From the NCBI GenBank assembly GCA_038746745.1, contig JBCDKJ010000001.1, positions 62,001 to 126,000 on the forward strand: a stretch of DNA of 64,000 nucleotides, written 5' to 3'. Of the stretch, positions 53,379 to 61,506 are shown piece by piece. The notes under the pieces are model-generated. The model had not been told where the DNA came from, did not search any database, and worked only from the letters and a program-made list of their open reading frames with translations. The stretch is from JANQIO01 sp038746745 (GTDB lineage Bacteria > Pseudomonadota > Gammaproteobacteria > Pseudomonadales > Halieaceae). Every line of letters starts with the position of its first letter. The first letter of the stretch is position 1. Position numbers and translations under genes: made by a program.

Positions 53379-53978
53379 ATGGCCGGTGACGGATTCGATA
53401 CAGATTGGCCGAGTAAAACGAACAAAGCACCTTCATCCTGCCTAGGCGATACACAGAATAACTGGCACATCATTTCAGAGCTGTATTTAACAACCTGCGA
53501 CGAATTGGCGCTTTATTTGCGCAAGGCCTACGGTGACGGCCCGCCCGATCCCGATGATGTTGCACAGCAGGCGTTTGAGCGGCTGTCACGCTATCAGGAC
53601 ATCAATAGCGTAAGAAACCTCAGGGCGTTTCTATGGCGCACCGCGCGGAATCTGCTGCTGACTTACAGACGTGATGCGGAGACACGCTCGAAATACAATT
53701 ATGAAATTGAGCAGCTTTATTTCCCTTCGTCAGGTAGCGAAGCCAACCCTGAACGCGTCTTAGAAGTAAACCAGCAATTGCACATCGTCGAGAGGACGCT
53801 CGCCGCAATGCCACAAAGACGCAGAGACGCTTTCCTGCTGCATCGGGTTGAAGGTCTGACCCTCACCGCCACCGGAAAGCGGTTGGGCGTCACCCGTCAT
53901 GCCATTATTAAGCACGTTACGCGTGCCGCCGTGGACATTGAGACCGCATTGGCAGAAGACTCCGCTGGCGACGCCTGA
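53379..53978 (+). CDS. ECF-family RNA polymerase sigma factor (FecI-like)
   Basis: A 199-residue sigma-70 family protein with region 2 (residues ~40-105, with DVAQQAFERL and RAFLWRTARNLLLTYRR) and region 4 (~125-190, with LAAMPQRRRDAFLLHRVEGLT and TRHAIIKHVTRA). GGAG is six bases before the ATG. The stop overlaps the FecR start by one base. With an STN-bearing TonB receptor two genes downstream this is a classical FecI-FecR-FecA cell-surface signalling arrangement. The transported inducer is unknown. Confidence 0.9.
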   Translation: MAGDGFDTDWPSKTNKAPSSCLGDTQNNWHIISELYLTTCDELALYLRKAYGDGPPDPDDVAQQAFERLSRYQDINSVRNLRAFLWRTARNLLLTYRRDAETRSKYNYEIEQLYFPSSGSEANPERVLEVNQQLHIVERTLAAMPQRRRDAFLLHRVEGLTLTATGKRLGVTRHAIIKHVTRAAVDIETALAEDSAGDA

Positions 53979-55036
53979 TGGTAGGGTCAAATAATCTGCT
54001 GCCAGAGTCGATCCGCATGGCTGCCATGGAGTGGCATGTTCGGGTGGTAAACGGTTCGGTTGATGATGAGGATCTGGCCGCGTTTGCAGCCTGGCGCGAT
54101 GCTGACCCACGTCACGCGCTCGCCTACGAGCGGGCTGCCACTATGTGGTCAGCGTACGGAACCCTTGATCGGCAACAAATGAATCCGACGCTGTTTGGAC
54201 CAGCGCTAACGGCACGAAGACGCCCCTTCTCGCTAATCCCGCTGTTGACTGCCCTGCTCCCATATTCTCGGCCGGCTGCTTTCGCTGTTTTAGTTGCGGC
54301 CATCGGGCTTGCAACGTTTCAGCTAGCGCCCCCGCCTAAGCGGTCAGCGGAGCACTCGGTGTCCGTTATGACGGCATATACGACGGCAGCGCACGAAGAC
54401 CGAGACATTGTCCTCAGCGATCAGTCTTCGCTTACGCTAGGGCCTGGCACTGAAATTCTAGTCACAATGACACCTGGCGCACGACGGGTCGAATTGGTTC
54501 GTGGCGCGGCGGTATTTGATGTGACAAGAGATCGCGTACGTCCATTCTTCGTTTCCGCGCAGGGGTTTAAAGCCAGAGTGGTAGGAACCGTATTTGATGT
54601 TCGCAACAACGGCGGCGTGGTGCGCCTCTCTGTGGCGGAAGGCGTAGTCGAAGCAGCGCACCCCTTTGTGATGGATAAGGCCCCGACTGACATGGTCGTG
54701 CGTAAAAAGCTGGTGGCCGGTCAAGCGATTACAGCGACTGCTGATGAGGGACTGTCTTACATAACCGATTTCAGCATCGACAGCTTTGCCTCCTGGCGGG
54801 ACAAGCGTCTGAGCTATGAGGATGCCCCGCTTGCCGAGCTTATCGCCGATGCCAACCGTTACTCTGAGGTGCCTATCGATATAGCACCTGATTTGGCTGC
54901 CAGAGGCGATTACAAGGTCACTTTCTCTTTTGACGGAAACAACGTCTCCACCATGCTGGCGGCGTTACCTGCCCTATTTCCAGTTCAGATCGACAACTCG
55001 AATACTTCACGCATCGTCATTCGTGCCCTTCCTTAA
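53978..55036 (+). CDS. FecR-family anti-sigma/sigma regulator
   Basis: A 352-residue inner-membrane regulator. The cytoplasmic N-terminal segment (DUF4880-like) has AAMEWHVRVVNG and FAAWRDADPRHALAYERA; one membrane helix lies at ~98-116. The periplasmic FecR domain follows (~150-250), with DQSSLTLGPGTEI and VVGTVFDVRNNGGVVRLSVAEG. A final STN-like portion (YEDAPLAELIADANRYSEVPI) is typical. It relays the receptor signal to the sigma factor. A 124-base spacer holding a Fur-like dyad follows. Confidence 0.9.
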   Translation: MVGSNNLLPESIRMAAMEWHVRVVNGSVDDEDLAAFAAWRDADPRHALAYERAATMWSAYGTLDRQQMNPTLFGPALTARRRPFSLIPLLTALLPYSRPAAFAVLVAAIGLATFQLAPPPKRSAEHSVSVMTAYTTAAHEDRDIVLSDQSSLTLGPGTEILVTMTPGARRVELVRGAAVFDVTRDRVRPFFVSAQGFKARVVGTVFDVRNNGGVVRLSVAEGVVEAAHPFVMDKAPTDMVVRKKLVAGQAITATADEGLSYITDFSIDSFASWRDKRLSYEDAPLAELIADANRYSEVPIDIAPDLAARGDYKVTFSFDGNNVSTMLAALPALFPVQIDNSNTSRIVIRALP

Positions 55037-55117
55037 GCCCTCTGAATAGACGCACTAATTAAAATTTCTGAACGATAAGGTCGCGCTTAGGGGTCTTGGC
55101 GAGTCTTACTATTGAAA

Positions 55118-55138
55118 TGCGATTGATTCTCAATCGCA
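55118..55138. promoter_or_regulatory. Fur-like perfect dyad before first receptor gene
   Basis: Arms TGCGATTGA and TCAATCGCA (nine bases each) with a TTC centre. Read on the other strand the core is TGAGAATCA, close to known Fur-box cores. It lies 22 bases before the receptor start, where it would overlap the promoter or early leader. Confidence 0.6.
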
Positions 55139-55160
55139 AAGTTAATCGTAAGGGATACCC

Positions 55161-57755
55161 TTGAAACGAATGTTATTAAGACCAGCTTTTTCCATAGCTG
55201 GCGTAATCCTGTTACTGGCGCAGTTAGTCATGAACGCGATTGGTGTACACGCGCAGGTTTCTGCAACGTCAGAGACCGTGACGGTAGAGGTAGCGCCAGG
55301 ACCGCTAAAGACCTCGATTGTTGAACTTGGCAAACAACTTCGGGTAGACATTTTTGCTTCCGCTGACCTCGTACAGGCAAGAACAGCGCCTGCGGTATCA
55401 GGCACGCTAACCGCTGAGGCCGCATTGAGTCAGTTGTTGTTGGGTTCGGGTTTGGTGGCGACGCACCTGGAAGGCGGCGGTTTCGTTATCAAACGTGAAA
55501 CGGCAAGCGGAGTTAAGGCGCCCCGCCTTGTTGAAAACGTTGTCGTTGTTGGCGTCAAGCAACCTATTAACCTGCAAAACACCGTTGAATCTGTAGAAGT
55601 CTTCAGCGGGCAGCGCTTTGATCAGGAAAGCCTGTTTAACATTGCGGACGCACTAGCGCGCACGCCGAACGTGTCAGTGATCGGCGATGGTCTGATTAAC
55701 GTTAGCATTCGCGGTATTGATCGACAGGGTACTAACAGCGCCGGTCAGGGAACCGCGATTAACGTGTTTCAAGATGGTATGCCGCTGAACCGTGATGCGC
55801 TGCTGTTCAGTACCTCCAGTTCCTGGGATATCGAGCAGCTTGAAGTGCTGCGCGGCTCCCAATCAACAGTTAACGGTCGCAACTCTATCGCGGGTGCTAT
55901 TGTCGTTCAGTCGAAAAAACCCACCTTCGACTGGGAGGGCACGGCCCGGGTTCGCGCGGCCGAATTTGGCGAAGTACAAACGGCCGCTGCGATCTCAGGG
56001 CCATTGATTCGCGATCAGTTGGCCTTTCGTCTGAGTGTAGATCACCAGGAGAGCGAAGGTTTTATTGAGGATGCCCTGTCCGGTGATGACCGGGGCTCGC
56101 GCGACAATCTCTCTGTGCGCGGTCGTTTCCTGATCGAGCCGGAGGCCGTGCCTGGCCTTAGTGCGTTGCTGTCGGTTGAATATGTGGAGCAAAGCGCTGG
56201 CGGATTTGTTGGACAGCAGGTGCAATCAGAGCGGGGTGACCTGGATTTTGATCCGCAAGCGCGTAGGACCTTTGCGCCAATAATCAGCGATTATGACTTT
56301 GAGGCATGGCGCTACTTTGCCGACGTGTCCTACGAGATCAGCGATACGCTCACACTGAAATTGCTGGGCACCTACGAAGATTCAGACAACCGCCGGTTTG
56401 ATACCGACCGAACGACCAACCAGTTTTCGACACTCGGAACCGCAGATGACAATACCAGGGATATCTATTCTGCCGAAGCGCGGCTGGAATTTGATTTTGG
56501 CAAGCTCACCGGGTTTGCCGGTGTTTTTTATTACCTGGCCGAGGACGACGGTATCCGGTCAGATACCCTGGAAGTGGCTCGCGCTATTCCGTTTCCGCTT
56601 GACCCGCCTGATACGACGCTTACGCTTACGTCACTGACCCGTGGTGAAGTCGAGAATCTCGCGGCTTTCACCGCCTGGCGTTACAACCCCAACGAAAAAT
56701 GGACCTTTGATGTTTCTCTGCGCTACGACGATGAACAGTTTGAAACTCAAAACTCCTCGGGAGACTTTTTAGTAGCACCAGAAAGCTGCGTTATCACCGT
56801 GCCGGGGGCAATTGTAGGGCAAACCGGCATTGTCACCCTGCCCTGCACGCAAGTCGCACCGGCGTTATTACCGCCGAGTGAACCGCTGCAATCAGATAGT
56901 CTTGGCGTGTGGCTGCCCAGCGGCGCCATAACCTACCATCTGACTGACCACGCTTCCTTGTTTGTCGGCTACCGTCGCGGGTACCGCGCCGGCGGAACCT
57001 TTCTGTCCAACGCGCTGGAATCGTCGGATCTGTTTCAGGTGGTGACGTATGACCCGGAGTTTCTGGACACCTACGAGGCAGGGTGGCGCTCCCAGTGGTT
57101 GGGACGCAGGCTGTCTGTGAATGGCACTTTGTTCTACAGCGAGTATGAGGACCAGCAAGTCTCATTCAGAGATGCAGAGGGCTTTACCGTTATCGACAAC
57201 GCCGGTGCGACTTCGCTGTACGGCCTGGAACTGTCGATGAACTACGCGGCAACATCTGACCTCAGCGTATTTGCCAGTGTAGGACTATTGGAAACCAATG
57301 TTGATGAGTTCCTGTTTCAGTTTGACAATCCGGACACGCCAGACAATGAATTTATAGACCTGTCCGGTAATGAGCTGGAGCGTTCGCCTCCTTTGTCATT
57401 TAATGTTGGCGTTAATTATCGCGCGCCGGGCGGCTTCTTCGCTGGCGCCAGCGTTGCCTATCAGGACGAATACTATTCCAGCGTTTTTAACGTCGATGAA
57501 GAACTGCTGGGCAATGGCTTGACAGAAGAGATAGATGCGGCCGCAATCGTTAACGCGCAGGTTGGTTATGCTTTCTCCGACAGGCTCACTTTAACGGCTT
57601 ATGCCACCAATTTGTTCGACGAAGGCTCATCGCAGGACACTTTTATTAACGGTCTGCTGTCTCTGTTAGGCGATAACGACCTGAGCGACAACATTCTGTT
57701 TTACAGGATTCGGCAACCGCAGACGTTTGGGATCACCGTGGACCTCCAGTTCTAG
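55161..57755 (+). CDS. TonB-dependent receptor with N-terminal STN signalling domain
   Basis: An 864-residue outer-membrane transporter. The signal peptide is ~1-30, the STN domain ~40-110, the plug ~125-235 (DALARTPNVSVIGDGLINVSIRG region, ending VVQSKKP), then the barrel. TTG 55161 has AAGGG about six bases upstream. An extracellular loop carries two cysteines (ESCVIT...LPCTQV), also present in the next receptor. The STN suggests it talks to the adjacent FecR. The C-terminus ends in DLQF, a barrel-assembly signal. Substrate is unknown; it need not be a siderophore. Confidence 0.93.
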   Translation: MKRMLLRPAFSIAGVILLLAQLVMNAIGVHAQVSATSETVTVEVAPGPLKTSIVELGKQLRVDIFASADLVQARTAPAVSGTLTAEAALSQLLLGSGLVATHLEGGGFVIKRETASGVKAPRLVENVVVVGVKQPINLQNTVESVEVFSGQRFDQESLFNIADALARTPNVSVIGDGLINVSIRGIDRQGTNSAGQGTAINVFQDGMPLNRDALLFSTSSSWDIEQLEVLRGSQSTVNGRNSIAGAIVVQSKKPTFDWEGTARVRAAEFGEVQTAAAISGPLIRDQLAFRLSVDHQESEGFIEDALSGDDRGSRDNLSVRGRFLIEPEAVPGLSALLSVEYVEQSAGGFVGQQVQSERGDLDFDPQARRTFAPIISDYDFEAWRYFADVSYEISDTLTLKLLGTYEDSDNRRFDTDRTTNQFSTLGTADDNTRDIYSAEARLEFDFGKLTGFAGVFYYLAEDDGIRSDTLEVARAIPFPLDPPDTTLTLTSLTRGEVENLAAFTAWRYNPNEKWTFDVSLRYDDEQFETQNSSGDFLVAPESCVITVPGAIVGQTGIVTLPCTQVAPALLPPSEPLQSDSLGVWLPSGAITYHLTDHASLFVGYRRGYRAGGTFLSNALESSDLFQVVTYDPEFLDTYEAGWRSQWLGRRLSVNGTLFYSEYEDQQVSFRDAEGFTVIDNAGATSLYGLELSMNYAATSDLSVFASVGLLETNVDEFLFQFDNPDTPDNEFIDLSGNELERSPPLSFNVGVNYRAPGGFFAGASVAYQDEYYSSVFNVDEELLGNGLTEEIDAAAIVNAQVGYAFSDRLTLTAYATNLFDEGSSQDTFINGLLSLLGDNDLSDNILFYRIRQPQTFGITVDLQF

Positions 57756-57850
57756 AGCTTAGCGTTGGATTTTCTGTTCTGAACCGTTGATTGGGACAAG
57801 GCAAGGGCGAGGCAGTGCATCATGCAGGGAAATGCTGCACGCCAGAATCA

Positions 57851-57869
57851 AATGAGAACGAGTGTCATT
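57851..57869. promoter_or_regulatory. Fur-box-like dyad before second receptor gene
   Basis: AATGA (57851-57855) and TCATT (57865-57869) flank a nine-base centre; AATGAGAAC resembles Fur-box half-sites. It is 53 bases upstream of the chosen start. Confidence 0.5.
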
Positions 57870-57921
57870 CGCGCTAATTAATGCTAGCCTCTCGTGGAGT
57901 TTATATGTAAGAGACACCATC

Positions 57922-60276
57922 GTGCGCAGCCTTAGTGGCACGGCCTTCCATCTCGTTCTACTCCTTTCAACCGTTAATACCTTTGCTCAAACCGACAGCC
58001 TTGGGCCGGTTAGGGAGCCTGAGCCGGTTGAGAAACCTGAGCCCGTTGTAGAACGTGACCCGGTCGTGGAAGAAGTGATCGTGACGGGCACCAAGCAGGG
58101 TCTGGGGATACAGAAAACCACAGAATCGGTGGAGGTATTTTCTGCACAGCGCCTCGAAGATGAAGTTGTGTTTACCGTCGGTGAGGCTCTTTCCAGAGCC
58201 GCTAACACGTCGCTTATTGGGGACAATCTCAACTCGATCAATATTCGTGGCGTAAACCGCAATGGCACGGGCGGCGCCGGGCAAGGCCAGGCGATCAACA
58301 TTTATATCGACGGAGCCCCCGCCTCTGCTGCGGCACTGTCTGGATTGCAGTCCATCTGGGACCTGCAACAGGTGGAGGTGCTGCGGGGCTCTCAGTCGAC
58401 GGTGCAGGGCCGCAATGCTATTGCCGGGGCGGTGATTTTGAAATCCAGCAGCCCGTCCTATGACTGGGAAGGCGCAGCCCGTATCCGTGGCGCTCAGTAC
58501 GGCACGCGTCAGTACGCCGGTGTGATATCCGGCCCCATTATTGAGAATGAGCTGGCTTTTCGTCTCAGCACTGACTACCAGGACTTTGATGGCTACGTGA
58601 CCGATGTCTTTAGAGACAAAACGGTTGATTTCAGGGAAAACCTCGCCACCCGCGGCAAGCTGCTGTGGGAGCCCAGTGCGCTCCCTGCGCTGAGCACGCA
58701 GCTCACGCTGGAATACAGCGACCGCACTACCGGCACAGATCCCTTTGTGCTCGCTCCGGGTGCAGGCAACGAGCCTTCATTCCAGGGTTTTGACCCCGAC
58801 GATCGAGAGTCCTTTCCCCGCTTTCGGACGACGACAGACTATAAGACGACACGGGTCATATTTGATCTTAGCTACGATTTTTCGGATGCGGTCAGCTTGC
58901 AGCTTCTGGGTACCTACGAGGACGTCGATCAAGAGGGTCGCAGTGAGGACCGTTTTGTCAGTTCCTTTGCAGAGCTGGGTGTGCTCGGGTTTACCGACGA
59001 ACAAACGGCCACGGCAGAGGCGCGACTGGAGTTTGACTTTGGTGCATGGACTGGCCTGGTCGGCGCATATTACTTTGAAAGTACGCGGGCGTTTGAAACC
59101 TTTAGCACTTTGTTGCTCTCGGCGGCGTTTCCCTTCCCCGTAGAGCCGGGCGACAGTGCTGCGCTAGCAAACTCAACACAGGACACAGAGACAGAAAACT
59201 ACGCGTTCTTTACGTCCTGGCGGTTCGAGCCCAGCGACCGCTGGGCCTTTGATCTCGGTCTTCGCTACGACGTGGAAGAGTTTGTCACTCAGCAGGAACT
59301 GGTGTCCGCAGAAACACTGCCGGACGAGTGTATGGGAACTATTCCAGGTGAGTTGCTGGACTTGCCTATTCCCGAAGTAACGCTGCCCTGCGCCGTCGGC
59401 GCCGGGCTGCTGTTTCCGCCCCCCGAACCGCTGCAATCCGACAACTTTGATGCGCTGCTGCCGCGTGGGGCAGTCACTTACTTTTTCAACAATGATGTGT
59501 CGGTGTTTGCCAGCCTGCGGCGCGGCTATCGCGCTGGTGGCACAGCGTTGTCGACCTCGGCCTTCGGCAGCCAGTTCCAGGTGGTGACCTTTGATCCGGA
59601 GTTTCTCGTCGGATACGAGGCAGGCCTGCGTAGCCAGTGGATGGATGGCCGCCTGACTTTGAATGCCACTGCCTTTTACAGCGACTACGAAGATCAGCAG
59701 GTGACTGTACTGGACGAACTAGGCTTTTCTATAACCCTTAACGCCGGCCAAACGACACTGTATGGCCTCGAACTCTCAGGAGACTATCAGGCATCTGATA
59801 CGCTCAGCTTTTTCTACACGGTGGGCCTGTTGGAAACGAACATCGACGATTTTCCGCTCAATGAATTTGCCGATCCGCCTATTAACCTGTCCGGAAACTC
59901 ACTGGACCGCTCCCCTGCCCTGTCTTTCACCGTCGGTGTGAACTACGAACACTTCAACGGCTTCTTTGCGGGCGCAAGCTTTAACTACACCTCATCCGCC
60001 GAATCTGACATCTTCAATCTGGGGCCGGAAGAGCTGGGCGGAGGCCTCACTGAGCGGGTCGGATCTGCATCTCTGCTGAATGCACAGATAGGGATTTTGC
60101 GTGATGGCTACAGACTGGCGCTGTTCGGCACCAACCTGCTCAACGAGGACGAGCCTGAATCAGCTAACTTCGCAGCCTCCGGTGTGTTAACCGACCCTGA
60201 TCTCTTTGCGCTGCAGGCCAGTTACAACATCCGCCAACCACGTACGCTGGGGATTTCCCTGGATTGGGTGTATTGA
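57922..60276 (+). CDS. TonB-dependent receptor without STN domain (paralogue)
   Basis: A 784-residue receptor, paralogous to the previous one. GTG 57922 gives a good signal peptide ending near TFAQT; the frame is open to 57862 but that start lies in the Fur-like site. After the signal a Pro/Glu/Val-rich stretch (EPEPVEKPEPVVERDPVVEE, ~residues 33-52) precedes the TonB box and plug. Plug and barrel follow (LRGSQSTVQGRNAIAGAV region). No STN domain is present, so it transports without signalling. A paired-Cys loop (PDECMGT...TLPCAVG) matches that of its neighbour. Confidence 0.92.
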   Translation: MRSLSGTAFHLVLLLSTVNTFAQTDSLGPVREPEPVEKPEPVVERDPVVEEVIVTGTKQGLGIQKTTESVEVFSAQRLEDEVVFTVGEALSRAANTSLIGDNLNSINIRGVNRNGTGGAGQGQAINIYIDGAPASAAALSGLQSIWDLQQVEVLRGSQSTVQGRNAIAGAVILKSSSPSYDWEGAARIRGAQYGTRQYAGVISGPIIENELAFRLSTDYQDFDGYVTDVFRDKTVDFRENLATRGKLLWEPSALPALSTQLTLEYSDRTTGTDPFVLAPGAGNEPSFQGFDPDDRESFPRFRTTTDYKTTRVIFDLSYDFSDAVSLQLLGTYEDVDQEGRSEDRFVSSFAELGVLGFTDEQTATAEARLEFDFGAWTGLVGAYYFESTRAFETFSTLLLSAAFPFPVEPGDSAALANSTQDTETENYAFFTSWRFEPSDRWAFDLGLRYDVEEFVTQQELVSAETLPDECMGTIPGELLDLPIPEVTLPCAVGAGLLFPPPEPLQSDNFDALLPRGAVTYFFNNDVSVFASLRRGYRAGGTALSTSAFGSQFQVVTFDPEFLVGYEAGLRSQWMDGRLTLNATAFYSDYEDQQVTVLDELGFSITLNAGQTTLYGLELSGDYQASDTLSFFYTVGLLETNIDDFPLNEFADPPINLSGNSLDRSPALSFTVGVNYEHFNGFFAGASFNYTSSAESDIFNLGPEELGGGLTERVGSASLLNAQIGILRDGYRLALFGTNLLNEDEPESANFAASGVLTDPDLFALQASYNIRQPRTLGISLDWVY

Positions 60277-60297
60277 GGTCGCTGCCTGGTCTCTTTC

Positions 60298-61506
60298 CTA
60301 CCGGACCATGGAGTCGCTATAAAAGCGATCAACGGCGGCAGCAAGCTCGATCAGAAATATCTGCGTATTTAAGCCCGTTTTGCCGGTGGGTTTGGGCTGT
60401 GCTCCCCACATGGCAATGACGATATAGCGAGCTGGGTTTACATAAACCCACTGACCATATAGCCCTCTCGCAGCATAGGCTCCATCAGGCATGACCCACA
60501 GCATGTAACCATAGGCGACGCTTTCGCCCCCTATTCTGTGGGCGCGCGTTGCCTCCTGCATCCAGGTGTCGGGAAGTACGCGTTGATCGTTTACCCGTCC
60601 GTTCTCAAGCATAAACAGGCCGAAGCGCGCGTAATCGCGAAGCGTGGCTGACAAGCCGCTACCGCCGACTTCCAGTCCGCCAGGTGCTTCCAGCCACCAC
60701 TCTGCATCTGACTCCATGCCAGCAGGCTGCCAGACTTTGCGGGACAGGTAATCCGCAACGGGCACGCCTGTCGACGCTCTAACCAGTGCTCCCACTACAT
60801 GGGTTTCACCGGTGCTGTAGTTCCAGTGCGTACCGGGCTGTGAGGCTCTGGGAAGCGCCGCCATCAATCCGAGTATTTCGCCTGGCTGCTGTGCCAACTG
60901 AGCTTCCAGCATTGCCCGACGATCAGACGCGGGATCTGTATATGTCTCATCCCAAGCCACGCCGGACGCCATCAGCAACAGGTCTTTTACGGTGACGCCT
61001 TCATAGGCGCTGCCTTTTAGCTGCGGCAGATAGCTCACTACAGGATCGTTGACGCCGTCAATAAAGCCATCTTTTATAGCGGCCCCAACCAGCATTGCCG
61101 TCATGGACTTCACGACTGACATGGACATCCAGCGTGTTGCCTGCGAATTCCCCAGCAGATAGTTTTCGTAAGCGATCTGCCCCTGATGGAGCACCAGCAG
61201 GCCACTGACTCTGCCAATAGCGAGGTAGTCGAAAAGGTCGTAAGTATCGCCGTCGCCTGTGTACTGAAAATAGGTAAAGGGTTCTGATTTGGCCGGCAGC
61301 GGTCGCACGTCATCGCTCGATTCGACAGTCCGTGTCGGAAACAGGCGATCGGTGTTGCGTGCCGTATTGATGAGTAGCTGCGGATCGAGGAGACCGTCGT
61401 ACAGTGCTCGAACCTCGCCGATGTTTTCGTGAGCGTGTGGGTATGGGTCGGCCGCCATGGCAACTGCACAGCTTGCGACCCAGCCCAAGGCTAGTATCTG
61501 CTTCAC
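60298..61506 (-). CDS. Secreted beta-lactamase-fold serine hydrolase, NylB-like
   Basis: From GTG 61506 the product is 402 residues with a signal peptide (~1-19, ending AVAMA). The frame is open to 61584. The nucleophile is Ser130 in MSVVKS (Ser-x-x-Lys133) and Tyr230 lies in WNYSTGE. The segment after the nucleophile (VGA, ID, PVV, YLPQLKGSAYEG, then ETYTDPAS with Tyr189) matches, from memory, 6-aminohexanoate-dimer hydrolase NylB. NylB is cytoplasmic; this one appears exported. The GTG overlaps the amidase stop by four bases. Esterase or amide hydrolase activity is inferred. Confidence 0.8.
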   Translation of the reverse strand: MKQILALGWVASCAVAMAADPYPHAHENIGEVRALYDGLLDPQLLINTARNTDRLFPTRTVESSDDVRPLPAKSEPFTYFQYTGDGDTYDLFDYLAIGRVSGLLVLHQGQIAYENYLLGNSQATRWMSMSVVKSMTAMLVGAAIKDGFIDGVNDPVVSYLPQLKGSAYEGVTVKDLLLMASGVAWDETYTDPASDRRAMLEAQLAQQPGEILGLMAALPRASQPGTHWNYSTGETHVVGALVRASTGVPVADYLSRKVWQPAGMESDAEWWLEAPGGLEVGGSGLSATLRDYARFGLFMLENGRVNDQRVLPDTWMQEATRAHRIGGESVAYGYMLWVMPDGAYAARGLYGQWVYVNPARYIVIAMWGAQPKPTGKTGLNTQIFLIELAAAVDRFYSDSMVR

